Below, piece by piece: positions 1-7,284 of a stretch of DNA of 64,000 nt. Source of the DNA: Lysobacter sp. 5GHs7-4 (GTDB lineage Bacteria > Pseudomonadota > Gammaproteobacteria > Xanthomonadales > Xanthomonadaceae); NCBI RefSeq assembly GCF_021284765.1, contig NZ_CP089924.1, positions 2,746,001 through 2,810,000 on the forward strand, read 5' to 3'. The stretch's first letter is position 1, and each line of letters starts with the position of its first letter. Position numbers and translations under genes: made by a program. The notes beneath the pieces were generated by a model that was not told the DNA's origin, searched no databases, and saw only the letters and a list, made by a program, of their open reading frames with translations.

Positions 1-544
1 GCTGTTCGAAACTGGCGCGCGACATCGCGCGCGTGCCGCGGGCCGGATCGCCGATCAGCACGCGGCCGTTGCGCAGCCCTTTCACCACCACGAAGTGGCG
101 GTAGCCGCGATCGTTCAGCAGCACGATCGCCGGCAGGCCTTCCTCGAACAGCTTGTCCAGCGGCAGCTCGAAACCATCGGCCTGATAGCCCAGCGCCTGC
201 AGATAACGGCGGATGTCCAGCAGCGAGAAACCCTCGCGACGGATCTTGTCCTGGTCGCCGTCCTGGTACATGCGCAGGAACACCTCGCCCTCGCTGACCG
301 GATGGCCGTACTGGAACGTCAGCAAGGTCGCCGCGGCCGCCGAGCCGCAACTGAAGTCGTACTGCTGCGGCACGGTGGTGCGGAAGCGCGCTTCCTTGAG
401 GCTGGTCAAACGCAAGCCGTAGCTGCCGCCGTAGGGCGTGCGCAGGTCCACGCGCGCGGCCACGGCCGGCTGCATGCAGGCCAGCGCGCACAGCCACGCG
501 CAGGCGGCCATGCGCATACGGGCACGCGAGTTCGTCGGGCGCAT
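1..544 (-). CDS. C39-family cysteine peptidase, exported (FapD-like), 3' end outside window
   Basis: The protein has a short signal-like N-terminus (residues 1-30, ending in PAVAA) and then a papain-like C39 core. The motif QYDFSCGSAA places the probable catalytic Cys near residue 66, and the later segments RGYRHFVVVKG and LIGDPARG carry the expected His and Asp. C39 peptidases of this exported kind occur in Fap amyloid operons (FapD), where they act on the secreted subunits; that role is inferred here. The ATG at 544 follows a GAGG ribosome site that overlaps the stop of the upstream gene by context (10 nt gap), so the two are translationally linked. The C-terminus runs off the window, so the full length is unknown. 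Family assignment is firm, pathway assignment moderate. Confidence 0.8.
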   Translation of the reverse strand, partial: MRPTNSRARMRMAACAWLCALACMQPAVAARVDLRTPYGGSYGLRLTSLKEARFRTTVPQQYDFSCGSAAAATLLTFQYGHPVSEGEVFLRMYQDGDQDKIRREGFSLLDIRRYLQALGYQADGFELPLDKLFEEGLPAIVLLNDRGYRHFVVVKGLRNGRVLIGDPARGTRAMSRASFEQ

Positions 545-554
545 CGCCCTCGCC

Positions 555-1046
555 TCACGGACTAGGATCGGTGAACTGCACGTTCACGATCATCGCGTTC
601 TGGATCAGCACGTTGGACCCGGTGTTCTGGATCACGGTGTTGATGCCGGTGGCGTTGCCGAAGGCGCCGCCGCCGATCGCGTTGGCGCCGCTGACGATCT
701 TCTCGGCGACGTTGTCGCTGACGCGGCCGTCGACCAGGACGCGGTTGTCGACGCTCTTTTCGCCGCCGCGCAGGCCGGAGAGCCGGTCGGCATCGACGGT
801 GGCGCCGATGCCGTCTACGCCGCGCGGGATCGCATCGCGATCCAGGACCGCGGCGGTCGGCAGCTCCGAGGGCGCACTGCGCGCCGTGATCGGCCGCAGG
901 TCGACGTCGATCGCCAGGTCGGACGCCGCTGCGGGGAAAATCACCAGTGACGTCAGCACCAGTGAAGTCAGCGTCAATGAAGTCAGCGCCAGCCACGTCA
1001 GCGCGGCCGGGCCGGTGGTGCGTAGTGCGGGGCAGTACGGGCGCAT
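555..1046 (-). CDS. Small exported protein with C-terminal amyloid-like motif (Fap-like minor component candidate)
   Basis: This is a 163-residue protein of no firmly recognised family. It has a long hydrophobic signal region (about residues 13-41) made of short repeated Leu-Thr-Ser units and ending in AAAS. The C-terminal third is rich in Gly, Asn and Ile, and carries the segment IQNTGSNVLIQNAMIVNVQF (residues about 137-156). That segment parallels the C-terminus of the glycine-rich protein encoded just upstream. An AAGGAG site 9 nt before the ATG supports the start. It lies between the glycine-rich gene and the C39 peptidase gene on the same strand, so an operon is likely. A role as an amyloid nucleator or minor subunit is inference. 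Confidence 0.72.
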   Translation of the reverse strand: MRPYCPALRTTGPAALTWLALTSLTLTSLVLTSLVIFPAAASDLAIDVDLRPITARSAPSELPTAAVLDRDAIPRGVDGIGATVDADRLSGLRGGEKSVDNRVLVDGRVSDNVAEKIVSGANAIGGGAFGNATGINTVIQNTGSNVLIQNAMIVNVQFTDPSP

Positions 1047-1191
1047 GGTCGGTCTCCTTCGCCACGCGTTCCGCCAGTGCGGGTCCGGGGCGCCGTCGCG
1101 GGGGAAGCGGCGACGTCCCGGACACGCGTGATGCGCCGGTTACGGGGGATGACGTTACGCAGAACGTCCGCGGCGCATCATGGGGGAGCGC

Positions 1192-2154
1192 TTATGGGCC
1201 CACGGTCAGGTTGGCTTGCACGGTGATGCCCTGCTGGATCAGCGACGCGAAGCCGCTGTTCTGGGCCGCCACCATGATTCCGGCCGCCGACTGTCCGACG
1301 CTGGTCATGTTGTTGGACATGTTGAACGCACCGGCGTCGTTGGTCAGCGCGCCGCCCGCGCCGCCGGCGCCGGCCGCACCACCTGTCGCCGAACCGCCCG
1401 TGCCGCTGCCGCCGCTGCCGCTGCCGCCCGCGCCGCCGTTGGACGCGACCGAACCGGCATTGCCTGCCGTCGACGAGCTGGAGCCGCTGGTGGAGGTCGC
1501 CGCGCCGGAGCTGCCGGCACCGCCAGTGCCGTCGCCATTGCCTGCCGTCGCCGTGCCGCCGGCACCACCGGTGGCGCTGCCGCGACCGCGATCGCGCGCA
1601 TTGCCGCCGTTGGCGTTGGCATTGCCGCCGTCGCCGCCGCCGTCGCCGCCGACCGCCACGCTCAGCGATCCGGCATCGCCGGTGTCGCTACCGGCATCGC
1701 CGCCACGGCCGTTGTTGCCGTCGGCCCAACCGCCCCTGCCGCCGTCGCCATTGCCGCCCGAGCCGTCGGCGCCCGAGGCGTTGCCGCCGCTGCCGCCATC
1801 GCCGCCATTGGCATTGCCCGAGTTCCGGGCGACGTTGCCGATATCGCGCACGCGGATATCGGTAACGTAGCCATCGAGCCTGGTCGTGGCGATGGCCCTG
1901 TTGCTATTGAAGGAGTTCGAGAAGGTCGCGGTGGCAGTGCCGCCATTGTTGGCCGCGGCGGTGCCGTAGCCACTGGCGCGCGCACGGCCGCTGTTGTCGC
2001 GGTTGTCGCCGGCACTGTTGTCGGAATTATCGGTCGCGCTCAGGCTGTCGTCGCCGTCGCCGCTTTCGTTGTTGGTCTGTTGGGCCCAAGTCTGGCCCGC
2101 GAAACCGAGACCGAGAATCACCGCTGTTGCCATCAGGCTGTTACGAATGCGCAT
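1192..2154 (-). CDS. Glycine-rich exported protein, candidate functional-amyloid or adhesin subunit
   Basis: The protein has 320 residues starting at the ATG at 2154, which follows an AAAGGAG site; the upstream in-frame extension is unlikely. Residues 1-23 form a signal peptide ending in TWAQ. An Asn/Asp/Ser-rich segment (24-110) is followed by a long low-complexity Gly/Ala/Ser/Asn/Asp region (about 110-270). The C-terminus ends with AQNSGFASLIQQGITVQANL. This composition resembles secreted Fap-type amyloids or biofilm adhesins of gammaproteobacteria. The low-complexity part is encoded by GC-rich imperfect repeats, so length may vary between strains. No enzymatic domain is visible. It is probably the first gene of the three-gene minus-strand unit. 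Confidence 0.75.
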   Translation of the reverse strand: MRIRNSLMATAVILGLGFAGQTWAQQTNNESGDGDDSLSATDNSDNSAGDNRDNSGRARASGYGTAAANNGGTATATFSNSFNSNRAIATTRLDGYVTDIRVRDIGNVARNSGNANGGDGGSGGNASGADGSGGNGDGGRGGWADGNNGRGGDAGSDTGDAGSLSVAVGGDGGGDGGNANANGGNARDRGRGSATGGAGGTATAGNGDGTGGAGSSGAATSTSGSSSSTAGNAGSVASNGGAGGSGSGGSGTGGSATGGAAGAGGAGGALTNDAGAFNMSNNMTSVGQSAAGIMVAAQNSGFASLIQQGITVQANLTVGP

Positions 2155-2497
2155 TGTTGTTCTCCTTTCACGCCGACTGACGCCAGGGGGCGGCATCGGA
2201 TCACGACGCATCCGACTACACGCAACAGCGGTGCCACGATCGGTTCAGGCAGCGCAAACCTCCGCTGGGCGGAGCTCGGGGAAAGGCCCATCGCACACGC
2301 GGAGGCTGCGCAGCCGGCGCAGCGACCCGCGCAGCTCCGAAAGGTTGCAGGAAAGCAACGCCGCGGCCGGCGACGGCGCTGAAAACCGCACCCCGCAGCC
2401 TCGTAGGCACTTGATTGCGTTGCGGTTCGCAGCGCCAGTGCGGTGATTCAGCTTGCTGTTTCAGCGACGAAACGTCGTATCTTCCGAGAGGCCGGAA

Positions 2498-2570
2498 ATT
2501 CATAGTTTATCGATATAAATCAACATATTGCGAATATAAATTAAAGCGACTTAGCGAGTACGTTCGCGAA
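2498..2570 (-). promoter_or_regulatory. AT-rich promoter region upstream of the exported glycine-rich gene
   Basis: The interval between the glycine-rich gene and fluC (2155-2579) holds no gene. Its distal part is strikingly AT-rich for this genome (TTTATCGATATAAATC and GAATATAAATTAAAG), which is typical of a promoter or of H-NS/MvaT-type binding. I cannot assign exact -35 and -10 boxes. It most probably drives the minus-strand exported-protein unit. Confidence 0.45.
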
Positions 2571-2579
2571 ACTTGTCGC

Positions 2580-2966
2580 TCAAGCGGCCGCGCCCCAGGC
2601 GCGCACGCTCGCCATCCCCAGCGCCGTCATCGCCAACGAACCCAACAGGTGCAGCGCCGCGGTCGCTAGCGCCCAACCGTACTGTTGGCGCAGCAGCTGC
2701 TGGGTCACTTCGGCCGAGAAGGTCGAGAACGTGGTCAGCCCGCCCAACAAGCCGGTGATCGCGAACAGCCGCCACTCCGGCGCGATCGCGGCATGGCTGT
2801 CGAACCAGGCCACCGCCACGCCCACGCCGTAGCCGCCGATCAGATTGGCCGCGAGCGTACCCAGCGGCACCTGGGCGGCCATCGGATTGAGCCACAGCGA
2901 CAAACCCCAGCGCGCCCAGGCGCCCAAGGCGGCGCCCAAGCCGATGGCGAAGAAGGCGTAAGGCAT
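2580..2966 (-). CDS. crcB: Fluoride-specific ion channel FluC (CrcB)
   Basis: This 128-residue protein has four hydrophobic segments and the FluC signatures: GTLAANLIGGYG around residues 36-47 and GGLTTFSTFSAE around 74-85. FluC dimers export fluoride across the inner membrane. The length is normal for the family. The ATG at 2966 follows AGGGGA by about 9 nt, only 27 nt after the rarA stop, so it is probably cotranscribed with rarA. No fluoride riboswitch can stand directly in front of it because the rarA coding region lies there. Confidence 0.93.
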   Translation of the reverse strand: MPYAFFAIGLGAALGAWARWGLSLWLNPMAAQVPLGTLAANLIGGYGVGVAVAWFDSHAAIAPEWRLFAITGLLGGLTTFSTFSAEVTQQLLRQQYGWALATAALHLLGSLAMTALGMASVRAWGAAA

Positions 2967-2993
2967 CGTCTGTGTCCCCTGCGCCGGACGCGC

Positions 2994-4352
2994 TCAGTCG
3001 TCGCCGCGCGCCTGCGCGCGTGCGGCGCGCAGCCGGTCGAGTTTGTCCTTGAGCTTGATCTCCAGGCCGCGTTCGACCGGCCGGTAGTAGATCCGCTCGC
3101 CCATGTCGTCCGGAAAACCGGTCTGGTCCAGCGCGATGCCGCCTTCCGCATCGTGATCGTATTGATAGCCCTGCGCATAGCCGAGCTGCTTCATCAGTTT
3201 GGTCGGCGCGTTGCGCAGGTGCATGGGCACGGGCTGGGTGCCGTACTCGGCGACGTCGCTGCGGGCGGCCTTGTAAGCCACGTAAGCGGCATTGGATTTG
3301 GCGGTGCTGGCCAGATACAGCGCCAACTGCGCGAACGCCAGCTCGCCCTCGGGGCTGCCCAGGCGGTCGTAGGTGTCCCAAGCTTCCAGCGCCATCTGCA
3401 AGGCGCGCGGATCGGCCAGGCCGACGTCCTCGACCGCCATGCGGGTCAGGCGCCGCGCCAGATAGGCCGGGTCGCAGCCGCCGTCCAGCATGCGCGTCAG
3501 CCAGTACAGGGCGGCGTCGGGATTGGAGCTGCGCACCGATTTGTGCAGCGCCGAGATCTGGTCGTAGAACTGCTCGCCGCCCTTGTCGAAACGGCGGGTG
3601 CGGTCGGCCAGCACCTGGGCCAGGCTGGCCTCGGTGATGCGCCCGCCCTCGTCGGCGGCCAGTTCGGCGGCGATCTCCAGCAGCGTGAGGCCGCGCCGCA
3701 CGTCGCCGTCGGCCGCACCGGCGATCTGCAGCAGCAGTTCGTCGTCGACCTCGATGCCCTGCCCGCCCAGGCCGCGCTCCTCGTCGCTCAGCGCATGCCG
3801 CAGCGCCAGCGCGATGTCCTCGGCCGATACCGCCTCCATCACGTGCACGCGGCAACGCGACAGCAGCGCTGAGTTGAGCTCGAACGAGGGGTTTTCGGTG
3901 GTGGCGCCGACGAACAGGATGGTGCCGCGTTCGATGTGCGGCAGGAACGCGTCCTGCTGCGCCTTGTTGAATCGGTGCACCTCGTCCACAAACAGCACCG
4001 TGCGCCGGCCCTCGGCGAAACGGTGCGCGGCCTCGGCCAGCACCTGGCGCACTTCGGGCAGGCCCGACAGCACCGCCGAAATCGCGCGGAACTCGGCGTC
4101 GGAATAGCGCGCCAGCAGCAGCGCCAGAGTGGTCTTACCGCAACCCGGCGGGCCCCACAGGATCATCGAATGCACGTGTCCGGACTCGACCGCGCGCCGC
4201 AGCGCGGTGCCGGGCGCGACCAGACGGCGCTGGCCGACCATGTCGTCCAGGCTGCGCGGACGCATGCGCTCGGCCAGGGGGCGCAGGCCCTCGCGGTCGA
4301 CGCTGAGCAGGTCGGGTTCGTCCTCGGAACGGCGGGAGTTTCGGCGGGCCAC
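2994..4352 (-). CDS. rarA: Replication-associated recombination protein A, AAA+ ATPase
   Basis: RarA (MgsA) is a clamp-loader-like AAA+ ATPase acting at stalled replication forks. The protein shows Walker A GPPGCGKT, Walker B LFVDEVHRFN, the sensor segment GATTENPSFELN and the C-terminal tetramerisation region. A GTG at 4352 gives 452 residues, close to the usual 440-450, and starts just before the conserved EDEPDLLSVD segment. An in-frame GTG at 4463 would add 37 residues that look non-native. Neither start has a strong ribosome site. It sits upstream of crcB and downstream of lolA, as in the common ftsK-lolA-rarA order, interrupted here by an opposite-strand muramidase gene. Confidence 0.92.
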   Translation of the reverse strand: MARRNSRRSEDEPDLLSVDREGLRPLAERMRPRSLDDMVGQRRLVAPGTALRRAVESGHVHSMILWGPPGCGKTTLALLLARYSDAEFRAISAVLSGLPEVRQVLAEAAHRFAEGRRTVLFVDEVHRFNKAQQDAFLPHIERGTILFVGATTENPSFELNSALLSRCRVHVMEAVSAEDIALALRHALSDEERGLGGQGIEVDDELLLQIAGAADGDVRRGLTLLEIAAELAADEGGRITEASLAQVLADRTRRFDKGGEQFYDQISALHKSVRSSNPDAALYWLTRMLDGGCDPAYLARRLTRMAVEDVGLADPRALQMALEAWDTYDRLGSPEGELAFAQLALYLASTAKSNAAYVAYKAARSDVAEYGTQPVPMHLRNAPTKLMKQLGYAQGYQYDHDAEGGIALDQTGFPDDMGERIYYRPVERGLEIKLKDKLDRLRAARAQARGDD

Positions 4353-4556
4353 GTGGCAGTCGGTTCGTACGGCGGTATCGACCGCCACGATAGCAAGTTC
4401 GTGCCTGCCCGGCGTTGCCGCACGCGCCAACACCTTGATATTCAAGACCTTGGGCGACTTCACTCACAAGCGCCGCGCCCGCGCGTTAGCATGAGTGGGC
4501 CGGCAGCTGCGCCGCCCGGCGCCCGCTTGCGCCTCGCTCGGAATGGACCCTGCCCG

Positions 4557-5084
4557 ATGGCTAACTTCGACCTGTTTTTCCCGCAGTTGCTCGATTTCGA
4601 GGGCGGTTACGTCGACGACCCGGCCGATCCCGGCGGCGCGACCAACATGGGCATCACCCTGCGCACCTTTCAGGCCCATGCGCAGGCCCTGCTGGGCGTG
4701 CCGCCGACGCTGGCCAACCTGCAGGCGCTGACCGACGCACAGGCCGCGACGCTGTACCGGGCGCTGTATTGGAATGCGCTGCAGGCCGACCAGATCTCGC
4801 TGCAATGCCTGGCCGAGGATCTGTTCGACTTCTACGTCAACGCCGGCGTGCACGCGATCTTCCTGCTGCAGCGCCTGCTGGGCGCGCCGGTGGCGGTGGA
4901 TGGCGTATTCGGACACGACACCCTGGCCGCGCTGGAAGCCTGCGACCAGCGCAGCCTGTATGCGCGCTATCGCCAGGGGCGGATCGATTATTACCGGCAG
5001 TTGGCGGCGCAACACCCGGTGCTGCAGCGCTTCCTCGCCGGCTGGCTGCGGCGGGCGCAGTGGTTTCCGGTCAGCGCTCCCTGA
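4557..5084 (+). CDS. N-acetylmuramidase of glycoside hydrolase family 108 (phage-type lysozyme)
   Basis: The protein has 175 residues. Its N-terminal half carries the GH108 signature: FEGGYVDDPADPGG followed by TNMGIT, with the Glu of EGGY as predicted catalytic acid (about residue 13). The C-terminal half (about 95-175) matches the small peptidoglycan-binding domain of this family. Such enzymes cut glycan strands and come from phages or serve secretion and cell-wall turnover. No signal peptide is seen, so export would need a holin or another route. It lies on the plus strand between rarA and lolA, both on minus, which suggests insertion of a captured phage gene, although no other phage genes are near. 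Confidence 0.85.
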   Translation: MANFDLFFPQLLDFEGGYVDDPADPGGATNMGITLRTFQAHAQALLGVPPTLANLQALTDAQAATLYRALYWNALQADQISLQCLAEDLFDFYVNAGVHAIFLLQRLLGAPVAVDGVFGHDTLAALEACDQRSLYARYRQGRIDYYRQLAAQHPVLQRFLAGWLRRAQWFPVSAP

Positions 5085-5213
5085 GAGCGGTCATGCGGCG
5101 CAGCGCAGCCGTCGTGTTCGCCCGCCTGCGCGCCGCCGCGGCCGCGGCGCGCGACGAGGCTGTCGCACGGCCGCAGCCGGATCCGCCGAAGCGCGCGGCC
5201 GGTCGCGCGGTGC

Positions 5214-5864
5214 TCAGCGCTCGCCGATCACGTCCGTGCCGGCCGGCGGCGCGAACTTGAACTTCCCGGCCGGGAACGTGGGATTGCGCTTCCAACCGCT
5301 GAACACGATGTCGGTGCGCTGACCCAGGCTGTCGACCACCTGCATGCGCGCCAGGCCCTTGCCGTCGAAGCCGAGCTTGGCGGTGCGGAAGTTGGTCTCG
5401 GCGTTGCCCTTGGGCGCCAACGACAACCAGCTCAGGCCCTCGGCCTGGCCGGCATCCTTGACCACGAACTGCGCGTCCAGCTTGGCCGGATCGATCAGCG
5501 CCGACAGCGGGCTGTTCTGTTCCTCGGCGCCCTGCGGACGCACGGTGACCTGCTGCAGGTCCGGATCGTGCACCCAGACCTTCTTGCCGTCGGCGACGAT
5601 CAACTGCGGATACGGTTTCACGTACTCCCAGCGGAACAGCCGCGGCGCGGACAGCGCGACGTTGCCGCTGGAGGATTCCTTGCGCTTGCCGTTGGCGTCG
5701 AACACCTGCTGGGTGAACTGCCCTTCCAGGCCCTTGAGGCCGCGGGTGAAGGTGTTGAGGTCGTCGCGCGCGGCGGCCACGGCGCTGCCGGCGAACAGCG
5801 CGGCGGCGACCAGGGCGATGCGCGCGCCGTGACGGGCGGCGGCGGGAAGGACGGACAGGCTCAT
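5214..5864 (-). CDS. lolA: Outer-membrane lipoprotein carrier protein LolA
   Basis: LolA shuttles lipoproteins through the periplasm from LolCDE to LolB. The 216-residue protein has a signal peptide (about residues 1-32, ending SAVAA), then the LolA fold. Recognisable segments are the LEGQFTQQVFDANG strand, LFRWEYVKPYPQLIVADGK and the C-terminal FSGWKRNPTFPAGKFKF. The ATG at 5864 is preceded by GGAG and directly starts the signal peptide; a longer frame to 5933 lacks support. It lies between ftsK and rarA, as in many gammaproteobacteria. Confidence 0.95.
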   Translation of the reverse strand: MSLSVLPAAARHGARIALVAAALFAGSAVAAARDDLNTFTRGLKGLEGQFTQQVFDANGKRKESSSGNVALSAPRLFRWEYVKPYPQLIVADGKKVWVHDPDLQQVTVRPQGAEEQNSPLSALIDPAKLDAQFVVKDAGQAEGLSWLSLAPKGNAETNFRTAKLGFDGKGLARMQVVDSLGQRTDIVFSGWKRNPTFPAGKFKFAPPAGTDVIGER

Positions 5865-6081
5865 GCGATCGTTCGCTCCGAATGACGTGCTGCGGCGAGT
5901 CTGCCGCGAGCAAACTGAATAGGTGCTGCGCAATACGACAGTATCGCGCGAACGGGCACGCTGCGTTCAGTCGCGCGATGGCGGTGTGAGCCTTGGGCGA
6001 TGGAGCGTTCGCGCGTGGCCAGGCGGGTCGGCAGCGTGCCCGGCGGGTACGAATCAAACCCTTGCCTGCGCGGCCAAGGTC

Positions 6082-6245
6082 AAAATGGGTTCCGGCTTTC
6101 GCCGGAATGACGGTTGGCGGGGTTTTGGCCCGGGGCCGGGGTCTCGCCATTCGTTCCCCGTCGCTCGTCCCCCGTCATTCGTTCCCCCTCATTCGTTCGC
6201 CGTCGTTTTTGCCCCGTCATTCCGGCGAAAGCCGGAACCCATTTT
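6082..6245. repeat. Perfect 32-bp inverted repeat pair (Xanthomonad-type TTCCGGC-TTTC-GCCGGAA element)
   Basis: Positions 6082-6113 and 6214-6245 are perfect 32-bp reverse complements 100 bp apart. Each arm contains its own hairpin, TTCCGGC-TTTC-GCCGGAA, so the locus can form either two small hairpins or one long one. Elements with this core are dispersed in Lysobacter and Xanthomonas genomes. The interval 5865-6358 between lolA and the next gene has no coding sequence that I can support. Confidence 0.85.
6148..6217. repeat. Five tandem 14-bp degenerate repeats abutting the inverted-repeat arm
   Basis: Five head-to-tail units of exactly 14 bp occupy 6148-6217. The consensus is CATTCGTTCCCCGT, and the fifth unit is the most diverged. 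The next bases, CATTCCGG, begin the right arm of the neighbouring inverted repeat, so the array seems to have grown from the edge of that element. Confidence 0.75.
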
Positions 6246-6358
6246 GGCTGTGGTCGCGCCGATGATCGGGCCGCGTCAGGCCCGGATGCCGGCATTGATG
6301 GGAATGGCGGGTGCGGCATTTCGCCGTCGCGGCGCGCGACGCCGCTCGGGTCCGCCCT

Positions 6359-7177
6359 TCAAAAACTGCGCAGCGCGTTGCGCTTGATCTGCGATTCGAT
6401 CTGCTGCTGCGGCGGTACCTGCGCCTGTACCGCCGTGTCCAGGCCGACGCCGGCGTGCTCGTCCTGCAACTGGTCGCAGCGGCCGTCGTCGTCGCAGGAG
6501 TAGACCTGCGGCGCGGCCGCGACCAGGGAGGCGTCGCTGTCGCTGCCCACCGTCACGTACGCGCCGGTGCCGCGCGGTGCCGAGGCCGCGGGGTCGGCCC
6601 GAACCAGCGCGGGCGACGCGGCAGGCGGTGCGTCGACGCTGGCGAGGCGTTGGGCGATCGGGGCGTCGTCAGGCGACAGCGGCGCGATCTCGACCGCATC
6701 GCTATCGGCGGCCGACAGCGCCGGCACGGTGATCGCCGGGCTTCCGCGCTTGGGGACAGGCTCAGCCATAGGCGCCGATGCAACGGCCACGGGCGCAGGT
6801 TTCGGCGCAGGAGCAGCCGGCGCGGCGCTGACCGGCACGTTCGCGACGGGTAGTACGGGCGGCGCGGGCGGCGACAGCGCCGCGGTCGCGACTGGCGGCG
6901 ACGGACTTGCGCCTCCAGGCGACGGAACAGCCGACGGTGCGGGCGCGGCGGCTGCGGGCGCGCTTGTCGTCGCTGTCTCTGTCGCCGGTGCCGCGGGCCG
7001 TTCGCCTTCGGTCTTGGGCGCGGTTTGCGCCGGCAACCGTTTGGCCGGGTCCTGATCCAATAACGAAGGCGTGCCTTGCCAGCGCACCCATTCCTGGGCC
7101 GGCGCCGATGGCGAAGCGCAGACGATCACCCAGAGCGCCGCGATCGCGACGCCCGTCCTGCTCGAATTCCTGGCCAT
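6359..7177 (-). CDS. Exported Pro/Ala-rich protein of unknown function
   Basis: The frame encodes 272 residues from an ATG at 7177 that follows GGGGGA. Residues 1-28 look like a signal peptide (hydrophobic AIAALWVIVCA, cut near APAQ). Residues 40-190 are a low-complexity Pro/Ala/Val linker like a periplasm-spanning or wall-spanning arm. The C-terminal 60 residues are more normal and contain CDDDGRCDQLQDEHAG, with two Cys that could pair. No family is recognised. It is the only gene between ftsK and lolA. GC-rich overlapping frames exist here, but the signal peptide and ribosome site favour this one. Confidence 0.6.
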   Translation of the reverse strand: MARNSSRTGVAIAALWVIVCASPSAPAQEWVRWQGTPSLLDQDPAKRLPAQTAPKTEGERPAAPATETATTSAPAAAAPAPSAVPSPGGASPSPPVATAALSPPAPPVLPVANVPVSAAPAAPAPKPAPVAVASAPMAEPVPKRGSPAITVPALSAADSDAVEIAPLSPDDAPIAQRLASVDAPPAASPALVRADPAASAPRGTGAYVTVGSDSDASLVAAAPQVYSCDDDGRCDQLQDEHAGVGLDTAVQAQVPPQQQIESQIKRNALRSF

Positions 7178-7284
7178 GCGGCCATCCCCCGAGTCCGAAC
7201 CGCGTGTATCCCCCCGTCGGTCCAGCTTAGGGCGTAGTTGTGACAGCCGCCAGTCCGGCCTCCGCCGCCCGTCGGCGCCCCGCC

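Noticed and set aside
1346..1840. Repeat-rich DNA of the glycine-rich gene as a CRISPR array or minisatellite
   Set aside because: The repetition is imperfect and keeps the reading frame; it reflects Gly/Ala/Ser codons, not separate repeat units.
1180..2382. Long plus-strand frame opposite the glycine-rich gene
   Set aside because: It is the antisense shadow of GC-rich low-complexity DNA; its Arg/Ala-rich product has no family likeness, while the minus frame has a signal peptide and ribosome site.
2967..2993. Fluoride riboswitch in front of fluC
   Set aside because: Only 27 nt separate fluC from the rarA stop, too short for the crcB RNA motif.
5865..6358. Short frames in the repeat region between lolA and the Pro/Ala-rich gene
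   Set aside because: They are translations of the inverted and tandem repeats and contain repeated RNDG- and SGESRNP-type peptides typical of such elements.
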